Part shown: piece by piece, positions 1 to 4,372 of the stretch
How the letters are laid out: each line of letters opens with the position of its first letter
Position numbering within the stretch: position 1 is the first letter of the stretch
DNA from: an uncultured Erysipelotrichaceae bacterium
GTDB taxonomy: Bacteria > Bacillota_I > Bacilli_A > Erysipelotrichales > Erysipelotrichaceae
Reading direction: 5' to 3'
DNA length: 8,200 nucleotides
Assembly: GCA_902803275.1 (NCBI GenBank)
Contig: CADCPE010000104.1
Coordinates: forward strand, 1 to 8,200
Notes under the pieces: model-generated
Seen by the model: only the letters and a program-made list of their open reading frames with translations
Databases searched by the model: none
What the model was told of the DNA's origin: nothing
Translations under genes and position numbers: made by a program

Positions 1-57
1 CATATCGGTATATCTGATCAGCAGTTCCAGCAGTTTTAACAGTCTTTCGCGATGCAT
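1..57 (-). CDS. N-terminal fragment of an unidentified leftward gene
   Basis: Reading leftward from an ATG at 57-55 gives 19 uninterrupted codons to the window edge (MHRERLLKLLELLIRYTDM). The peptide looks like an amphipathic, Leu-rich first helix with basic and acidic faces. No ribosome binding site precedes the ATG, but a perfect TATAAT lies 6 nt upstream, so the transcript may be leaderless. A small DNA-binding regulator (MarR or TetR style) would fit the first helix and the palindrome in the shared promoter region, which could be its operator. That identity is inference from context: too little sequence is visible to assign a family. It is divergent from the membrane-protein gene that starts at 138. 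Confidence 0.5.
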   Translation of the reverse strand, partial: MHRERLLKLLELLIRYTDM

Positions 58-63
58 AATTCA

Positions 64-92
64 ATTATAAACCTGTCCAGATATCTGGACAA
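64..92 (-). promoter_or_regulatory. Promoter of the left-edge gene
   Basis: On the minus strand a -35 box TTGTCC (92-87, 4 of 6 matches to TTGACA) is separated by exactly 17 nt from a perfect -10 box TATAAT (69-64). The predicted transcription start, 7 nt past the -10 box, is the A of the ATG at 57, which implies a leaderless mRNA. The -35 box and part of the spacer lie inside the 74-91 palindrome. Confidence 0.6.
74..91. promoter_or_regulatory. Perfect 18-bp palindrome, candidate operator
   Basis: TGTCCAGATATCTGGACA is identical to its own reverse complement over 18 bp. It covers the leftward -35 box (TTGTCC) and contains a rightward -35-like TGGACA, so a dimeric repressor bound here should shut both divergent genes. 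I do not recognise the motif as that of a named regulator. The likely binder is the product of the left-edge gene, by analogy with autoregulated divergent regulators, and that is inference. Confidence 0.55.
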
Positions 93-112
93 TGTTTGTT
101 TCCAGGTATCCT
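86..112 (+). promoter_or_regulatory. Possible weak promoter of the membrane-protein gene
   Basis: TGGACA (86-91, 5 of 6 matches to TTGACA) is followed after 15 nt by TATCCT (107-112, 4 of 6 matches to TATAAT). The spacing is short. An alternative -10, TAAGAT at 112-117, would give a 20-nt spacer. Neither is convincing alone, but the -35 match inside the palindrome suggests shared control of both divergent genes. Confidence 0.3.
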
Positions 113-123
113 AAGATGTAATC

Positions 124-133
124 AGGAGGTGAG
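124..133 (+). promoter_or_regulatory. Strong ribosome binding site that fixes the start at 138
   Basis: AGGAGGTGAG is nearly perfectly complementary to the 16S rRNA 3' end and ends 4 nt before ATG 138, a normal distance from its AGGAGG core. It excludes the upstream TTG at 96 as the start, because that codon would place this site inside the coding sequence. Confidence 0.85.
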
Positions 134-137
134 AAAG

Positions 138-662
138 ATGAAGATGACATTGCTCAGAAACTACTGGCTGGTAATCATGGCCTGGGGTTTATACCTCAAC
201 GGTCATGTGATCCTTGCTTCATTCCTGATGCTCATGGCCTGCGGCCTGCTGCTGATCGTTAAAAGTGAGGTTAACCTGTGGCGCGTAGCTGCAGTAAGTC
301 TGCTGGCCTGTGGCTCTAGTCTGATCGTACTGATGAATACCAATATCCCATACTTTTTTCCCGATCTGAAGTACTTTCTGATCCTGACGTCACTGGACTG
401 CGGTCTGGCCAATGAATATCTGTACGTGATAAGAAAGAGATTTATCCTTCCCGTACTTATTACAGTCATCTTATATCTGTGCGGCCTGTTTGCGATAGTA
501 GGCATGCTGCCGGAGCAATCGTGCACGATATTCGGTAAAGGGAATATCTGTCTGATGGCCATGTTCATCTTTTCGCCCTACCTGATAGCCATGATTCTTG
601 CCTGTCTGTTTCAGGGCAGAGTCGTCCTTTCAAAAAATGGAGGCCTCACCAGCCTCCATTAG
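138..662 (+). CDS. Unrecognised polytopic membrane protein, 174 aa
   Basis: The protein starts at ATG 138 behind an excellent ribosome binding site. It is almost wholly hydrophobic, with about five or six likely membrane segments (roughly residues 9-20, 23-41, 48-66, 78-96, 102-122 and 137-158). There is no signal peptidase site, no enzyme motif and no ATP-binding motif. Basic residues (R99-K100-R101) precede the fifth segment. Seven cysteines are spread along it (35, 58, 88, 115, 129, 138, 156), several within membrane segments, and a short polar loop around PEQSC contains one. I do not recognise the family. The divergent neighbour and shared palindrome suggest a regulator/membrane-protein pair, which is inference. 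The last eight codons double as the terminator hairpin of the convergent ispG operon, and its stop codon overlaps the ispG stop. Confidence 0.75.
   Translation: MKMTLLRNYWLVIMAWGLYLNGHVILASFLMLMACGLLLIVKSEVNLWRVAAVSLLACGSSLIVLMNTNIPYFFPDLKYFLILTSLDCGLANEYLYVIRKRFILPVLITVILYLCGLFAIVGMLPEQSCTIFGKGNICLMAMFIFSPYLIAMILACLFQGRVVLSKNGGLTSLH
632..660 (-). terminator. Intrinsic terminator of the copA-csoR-ispG block
   Basis: Read leftward, AATGGAGGC (660-652), a 7-nt loop and GCCTCCATT (644-636) form a 9-bp stem that continues into a run of six T (637-632). It begins inside the ispG stop codon, so termination follows directly on ispG. The rightward strand has no T run after the stem, so it should not terminate the membrane-protein transcript. 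The hairpin lies in the coding sequence of that convergent gene. Confidence 0.75.
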
Positions 663-1693
663 AACTTCTCGATTTCTTCCTTTAATACTTTGAGGATATC
701 ATCCTGAGGGATAGATCTTATGATCTGTCCTTTTTTAAACAGGATCGCGGCATCCTTGCCTCCGGCTATACCGATATCGGCTCTTTTGGCTTCAAGCGGT
801 CCGTTGACCGGACAGCCCATGATCGCTACCGTAATATCTTTGTTTATACCTTCAAGATATTCTTCCATCTGCCTGACGATCGGCAGCATATCATACTGCA
901 GTCGTCCGCAGGTAGGACAGGAGATGAGATTAGGGACATCTTTTTTCAGGTTGCATGCCCGAAGCAGCTTCTTGGCGATCTTGACTTCCTCAACCGGGTC
1001 ATCAGAGATCGAGATCCTGATCGTATCGCCGATGCCATCAAGCAGCAGATTGCCCAGCGCCAGTGATGACTTGATCGTCGAATTGATCAGCCCGCCGGCT
1101 TCCGTTACGCCCAGATGAAGCGGATACGGGAAGGTCTCGCTGGCCAGCCTGTAAGCCTTGATGCATTCCAGAGGATCGGATGACTTGAACGAGAGACACA
1201 CATCGTGGAAATCCAGAGCTTCAAGGATCCTGAGGTGGTCTTTTGCCGATTCGATCATGGCTTCTTCGGAATGTTCGTATTTCTTATTTAGGCTTCCTGC
1301 ATTGATGCCTATTCTGATCGGGATGCTTCTTTCCTTGCACAGGGTGACGATCTCTTTGATCTTATCTTCGTTTTCGATATTGCCCGGATTCAGTCTGATC
1401 TTGTCTGCACCGGATCTGATCGCTTCGATCGCAAAGTCCGGATTGAAGTGGATGTCGCATACCAGCGGGATACTGATCTGTTCCCTGATCTGCTTTACCG
1501 CCTTGGCATCTTCAAGATCGAGTATGGCCACTCTGATTATTTCACAGCCCACATCCTCCAGGCGTCTGATCTGTTCGACCGTAGCTTTGACATCTTTGGT
1601 TTTGGTGTTGGTCATGGATTGTATGACGACCTTATCCTGACCGCCAATTAAAACATTTCCTACTTTTATCTGTCTTGTATTTAGTCTGTTCAT
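659..1693 (-). CDS. ispG: IspG, 4-hydroxy-3-methylbut-2-enyl diphosphate synthase
   Basis: IspG (GcpE) is cytosolic and reductively converts 2-C-methyl-D-erythritol 2,4-cyclodiphosphate to HMBPP, the penultimate step of the MEP isoprenoid pathway, using a [4Fe-4S] cluster. The 344 residues match the short bacterial form without the plant insert. The N-terminal part is a TIM barrel, with conserved stretches near residues 24-31 (IQSMTNTK) and 95-104 (GADKIRLNPG). The C-terminal part holds the cluster ligands: C259 and C262 in CPTCGR, C294 in GCPVNGP, and E301. All are present, so the enzyme should be active. It follows csoR by 23 bp on the same strand. The ATG has no clear ribosome binding site, but TAGAAT sits 6 nt upstream (1705-1700), so a leaderless transcript from its own promoter is possible besides read-through from copA-csoR. 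Confidence 0.96.
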   Translation of the reverse strand: MNRLNTRQIKVGNVLIGGQDKVVIQSMTNTKTKDVKATVEQIRRLEDVGCEIIRVAILDLEDAKAVKQIREQISIPLVCDIHFNPDFAIEAIRSGADKIRLNPGNIENEDKIKEIVTLCKERSIPIRIGINAGSLNKKYEHSEEAMIESAKDHLRILEALDFHDVCLSFKSSDPLECIKAYRLASETFPYPLHLGVTEAGGLINSTIKSSLALGNLLLDGIGDTIRISISDDPVEEVKIAKKLLRACNLKKDVPNLISCPTCGRLQYDMLPIVRQMEEYLEGINKDITVAIMGCPVNGPLEAKRADIGIAGGKDAAILFKKGQIIRSIPQDDILKVLKEEIEKF

Positions 1694-1699
1694 ATCTTT

Positions 1700-1705
1700 A
1701 TTCTA
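1700..1705 (-). promoter_or_regulatory. Possible -10 box of a private ispG promoter
   Basis: TAGAAT (5 of 6 matches to TATAAT) ends 6 nt before the ispG ATG, so initiation would fall on the start codon. No good -35 box is visible: the best at 18 nt is GAAACA, 3 of 6. It is supported mainly by the absence of a ribosome binding site and by similar geometry at two other genes in the window. Confidence 0.3.
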
Positions 1706-1707
1706 CT

Positions 1708-1740
1708 AAAAAAGCTTCAGATTTGTTTCTCCAAAGCTTT
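1708..1740 (-). terminator. Weak hairpin plus T run between csoR and ispG
   Basis: Leftward, AAAGCTT (1740-1734) can pair with AAGCTTT (1717-1711), with a 16-nt loop, and the T run continues to 1708. The stem is short and AT-rich and the loop is large, so it is at best a leaky terminator that lowers ispG read-through. Confidence 0.25.
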
Positions 1741-1974
1741 GATCACTTCATCGACCTTGCTGCTGTCGCCGTTTTCAATGGCGTTTCTGACACAGACGTC
1801 GATATGATTCTTGATGATCTGGTTGTTGGCCTTTTTCAATAAGGCTCTTGTCGCCATCAGCTGATCGGAGATATCCATGCAATAGCGGTCTTCATCGATC
1901 ATCCTGATGATGCCTTCGATCTGACCCTTGGCGATCGTCAGATATTTCCTTATCTGTTCGTGGTCCTTACTCAT
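1717..1974 (-). CDS. csoR: CsoR, copper-sensing transcriptional repressor
   Basis: This 85-residue all-helical protein belongs to the CsoR/RcnR (DUF156) family. These are small homo-oligomeric repressors that release DNA when Cu(I) binds between subunits. The Cu(I) triad is intact: C32, H57 and C61, spaced x24 and x3 as in characterised CsoR proteins, which separates it from RcnR/FrmR-type sensors with different ligands. The N-terminal helix contains the typical IAKGQIEGIIRMIDEDR stretch. Its ATG at 1974 lies inside the end of copA (8-nt overlap), so translation is probably coupled. The obvious target is the ATATACCC/GGGTATAT element before copA, which makes copA-csoR an autoregulated, copper-inducible operon. 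Confidence 0.93.
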   Translation of the reverse strand: MSKDHEQIRKYLTIAKGQIEGIIRMIDEDRYCMDISDQLMATRALLKKANNQIIKNHIDVCVRNAIENGDSSKVDEVIKALEKQI

Positions 1975-2173
1975 CGATTATCTCTGTGACTTCGTATCCG
2001 GCATCTTCGATCGCAGAAGTGATCTGTTCGTTGTTTAGTGCGGTATCGGTTAAAACCGCTGTTTTTTCTTCAAGGGAAACAACAGGATCGCCGCCGATCG
2101 CCTTAAGGGCATCACTTACGTGCTTGACGCAGTGTTCGCACATCATTCCTTCGATTCTGACAGTTTTGTTCAT
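1967..2173 (-). CDS. Possible internal, separately translated CopZ-like copper chaperone (68 aa)
   Basis: In the copA frame, ATG 2173 begins a complete stand-alone HMA domain of 68 residues with GMMCEHC (C12 and C15 of the short form), the size of free CopZ proteins. Eleven nt before it, at 2192-2185, is AAAGGAGG, a stronger ribosome binding site than those of most genes in the window. CopZ proteins carry Cu(I) to CopA and to the sensor. The simplest reading is an old copA-copZ junction whose stop codon was lost, leaving a fusion and perhaps still a free chaperone by internal initiation. The domain and the site are visible; the separate product is inference. Confidence 0.45.
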   Translation of the reverse strand: MNKTVRIEGMMCEHCVKHVSDALKAIGGDPVVSLEEKTAVLTDTALNNEQITSAIEDAGYEVTEIIDE

Positions 2174-4306
2174 GGTCTTGATTTCCTCCTTTTTGACTGT
2201 ATTTATTCTCAATGCGTTGCTTAGAACCACGATCGAGCTGATCGACATCGTCATTGCTCCGATCATAGGATTCAGGCTCAGATTAAGCGATTTATAGAAA
2301 ACGCCGGCTGCTACAGGGATGAATATGGCGTTGTAGAACAGAGCCCAGAACAGGTTCTGTTTGATGATCCTCATGCTCTTTTTGGCCAGATCGATCGTGA
2401 AGCTCACATCGAGGATCGAATTGCTCATGAGGACGACATCGCTGCTGGCGTAGGCGATATCGGTGCCGTTCGCGACCGCAAAGGAGACATCGGCGTTGGT
2501 CAAGGCGATCGCGTCATTGACGCCGTCACCGACCATGCCGACCTTTCCGTCTTTCTTCTTAGTCATCACCAGATCGTTCTTATCCTGAGGCGTGACTGAG
2601 GAAAGGAATTCATCGATCTTCAGCTTATTGGCGATATTCTTAGCGGTAAGATCGTTATCACCGGTGCACATGATCGGAACGATGCCTCTTTTCTTGAGGG
2701 ATTCTATAGCTGAAGCCGAACTGTCCTTGAGTGCATCGGCGAGATAGACGATCCCTAAGAGCTTTTCGTTTTTGCCGACCATGATGAAGGAATAGCTGTT
2801 GTCTTTCGCATAGTCGATATCTTCCTTCTTTGCCTGCGCATATTTGCTTATGAGCTTGAGGTTTCCTGCATAATAGACATCATTGCCGATCTTTCCTTCA
2901 AGGCCTTCAGCCGAGATCTGCTCAAGACTATCGAAGTTCAGGTCACCGTCAGGATATCTCTCTTTGATGGCTTTGGCGATAGGATGGTTGGAGCCTTTCT
3001 CCAAAGAGGAGATGACATTGTCGAACTCGTCGTCATATCTGCGGATCTCAATTATTTCGAGCTTGTTTTTGGTGAGCGTTCCGGTCTTGTCGAGAACGAC
3101 ATATCTGAGTTTCCCCGCCACTTCCAGGATCTCCGGATTTTTGATCAGCACGCCGTTTTTGGCGGCATTTCCGGTGGCGACCATGATAGCCGCCGGTGTC
3201 GCAAGGCCCAGAGCACACGGACAGGAGATGACCAGTACCGACAGGGCGAAGTTCAGTGCCGTTTCGATATCCTTATCGATGATCATCCAGATGATGAATG
3301 TGAGCAGAGATATCCCCATCACCGCAAAGACAAAGTAGTTTGATACTCCATCCGCAAATCTTTCGACCGGGATCTTGGACATTGTCGCCTGTTTGGTGAG
3401 ATTGATGATCTTGGACAGCGTCGTCTGTCCGGCGTTCTTGGTTATCTGAACCCTGATCTCGCCGTTGATGTTTACAGTGCCGCCGATGACCTGATCGTTC
3501 ACATTCTTTATGCAAGGAAGTGATTCACCGGTGATCATCGATTCATCGACCTGACTTGAACCGCCAATTACCACACCATCCTGCGGGATCGACTCGCCGG
3601 GTCTTACAACGACGATGTCGTTCTTTTTAAGTTCATCGATCGGAATGATAACGACTTCGTCATCTTTCAGGAGATTGGCCTGCATCGGGATCAGAGTAGC
3701 CAGACCGCGGATGGTCTTGGCCGCCTTCTTTTTATTGTTTCCTTCGATGTATTTGCCGATCGAGACAATGACCAGTACCATGGCTGACGTTTCAAAATAC
3801 AGGGAGTATTTTTCGTTTCCCGTAAACAGGACATAGAGGGAATAGATATATGAGACAGATGAAGAGATGGATACCAGGGCATCCATATTCGGCCTGAGTG
3901 ACATCAGCGATCTGAAGCCTGATCTGTAGTAATGGAAGTTCAGGACGATGATTATCGTGCATAGAACAAACTGGACATATTTGCCATAGGCAGGGATATG
4001 AAGTCCAAACATGTGGCCCATGGAAAAGACCATCAGGATCAATACCAGAACGGTGGATATGATCATGATCAGTTTTTCCTTGTCTATGCCTTCGTGTTTT
4101 TCAATGACCAGTTCATAGCCGGCATCGCTTACCGCTTTTGCCAGAGCCTTTTCATCAACGGCATTCTCGTCGAAGGTGACCGTTACCTCATTTTCCAGTA
4201 GATTGACTTTGCTTTCGGATACGCCTTTGGTGTTTTTCAGTGCTTTTTCAACGTTTCCTTTGCAAATTACACAGGTCATTCCCTTAACTTCGTAAATCTT
4301 TTCCAT
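1967..4306 (-). CDS. copA: CopA, Cu(I)-exporting P1B-type ATPase with fused C-terminal CopZ-like domain
   Basis: CopA pumps Cu(I) out of the cytoplasm using ATP. In order, the 779 residues show: an N-terminal HMA domain (about 1-70) with GMTCVIC (C12, C15); membrane segments in the 78-190 region; the actuator TGES (259-262); the CPC copper motif (362-364) in segment six; the phosphorylation site DKTGT (D406); the nucleotide-domain HP (441-442); the hinge GDGVND (593-598); and, in the last two membrane segments, the YN (658-659) and MxxSS (687-691) motifs of Cu(I) pumps. After a usual CopA ending near residue 705, a second HMA domain follows (712-779) with GMMCEHC (C723, C726). The start is chosen for the G-rich site AGGGGGGG a few nt upstream. 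It is first in the block with csoR and is regulated by the operator at 4307-4327. The C-terminal domain retains its own ribosome binding site. Confidence 0.95.
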   Translation of the reverse strand: MEKIYEVKGMTCVICKGNVEKALKNTKGVSESKVNLLENEVTVTFDENAVDEKALAKAVSDAGYELVIEKHEGIDKEKLIMIISTVLVLILMVFSMGHMFGLHIPAYGKYVQFVLCTIIIVLNFHYYRSGFRSLMSLRPNMDALVSISSSVSYIYSLYVLFTGNEKYSLYFETSAMVLVIVSIGKYIEGNNKKKAAKTIRGLATLIPMQANLLKDDEVVIIPIDELKKNDIVVVRPGESIPQDGVVIGGSSQVDESMITGESLPCIKNVNDQVIGGTVNINGEIRVQITKNAGQTTLSKIINLTKQATMSKIPVERFADGVSNYFVFAVMGISLLTFIIWMIIDKDIETALNFALSVLVISCPCALGLATPAAIMVATGNAAKNGVLIKNPEILEVAGKLRYVVLDKTGTLTKNKLEIIEIRRYDDEFDNVISSLEKGSNHPIAKAIKERYPDGDLNFDSLEQISAEGLEGKIGNDVYYAGNLKLISKYAQAKKEDIDYAKDNSYSFIMVGKNEKLLGIVYLADALKDSSASAIESLKKRGIVPIMCTGDNDLTAKNIANKLKIDEFLSSVTPQDKNDLVMTKKKDGKVGMVGDGVNDAIALTNADVSFAVANGTDIAYASSDVVLMSNSILDVSFTIDLAKKSMRIIKQNLFWALFYNAIFIPVAAGVFYKSLNLSLNPMIGAMTMSISSIVVLSNALRINTVKKEEIKTMNKTVRIEGMMCEHCVKHVSDALKAIGGDPVVSLEEKTAVLTDTALNNEQITSAIEDAGYEVTEIIDE
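2185..2192 (-). promoter_or_regulatory. Strong Shine-Dalgarno inside copA
   Basis: AAAGGAGG on the minus strand gives eight matches to the anti-Shine-Dalgarno sequence. It encodes part of the VKKEEIKT linker between the pump and the C-terminal HMA domain, and it lies 11 nt before an in-frame ATG, slightly long but workable. Confidence 0.6.
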
Positions 4307-4327
4307 ATATACCCCCCCTGGGTATAT
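4307..4327. promoter_or_regulatory. CsoR-type copper operator
   Basis: Two perfect 8-bp arms, ATATACCC (4307-4314) and GGGTATAT (4320-4327), flank a 5-bp CCCCT centre. This matches the known CsoR operator style of an AT-rich flank with a C run and G run in inverted repeat, as in the Bacillus copZA operator. It begins one base before the copA start codon and covers both the predicted transcription start (about 4323) and the copA ribosome binding site. The presence of csoR in the same block makes the assignment strong. Confidence 0.85.
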
Positions 4328-4329
4328 TC

Positions 4330-4358
4330 ATTCTAGCATTTCCCTTCTGAATAATAAA
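4330..4358 (-). promoter_or_regulatory. copA promoter with extended -10
   Basis: On the minus strand TGC-TAGAAT (4338-4330) is an extended -10 element with 5 of 6 hexamer matches. Seventeen nt upstream is a poor -35, TTTATT (4358-4353), which the extended -10 could compensate for. The predicted start near 4323 falls inside the CsoR operator, so a bound repressor would block polymerase directly. Confidence 0.6.
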
Positions 4359-4365
4359 GTATAAT
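4337..4365 (+). promoter_or_regulatory. dnaE promoter
   Basis: A perfect TATAAT lies at 4360-4365. At 17 nt upstream the hexamer CATTTC (4337-4342) is a very weak -35. The -10 box ends 7 nt before ATG 4373, so the transcript would start at or one base before the start codon. The element occupies the same DNA as the copA promoter read in the other direction. Confidence 0.5.
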
Positions 4366-4372
4366 GATATTA

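Noticed and set aside
96..137. A TTG start at 96 that would extend the membrane protein by 14 residues.
   Set aside because: It would put the excellent ribosome binding site (124-133) inside the coding sequence, the extra residues are not membrane-like, and no ribosome binding site precedes the TTG.
659..1693. ispG as truncated compared with enzymes of about 370 residues.
   Set aside because: All three cysteines and the glutamate ligand are present, and forms of about 345 residues are normal.
1733..1740. The 8-bp palindrome AAAGCTTT at the end of csoR as an operator.
   Set aside because: Too short and AT-rich to mean much, and inside coding sequence. Kept only as one arm of a weak hairpin.
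1967..2200. Programmed frameshift in copA producing a free metal-binding domain, as in E. coli.
   Set aside because: The E. coli product is the N-terminal domain. I did not see a slippery heptamer with a following structure after the N-terminal HMA domain here.
2883..3343. Long open frames on the strand opposite copA, and similar ones opposite dnaE and ispG.
   Set aside because: They lie opposite well-conserved motifs of recognised genes, lack ribosome binding sites, and are low-complexity translations expected from the codon bias.
4364..4372. ATG 4364 as the dnaE start.
   Set aside because: It lies within the perfect TATAAT box, and starting at 4373 gives a better match to the known N-terminal length of DnaE.
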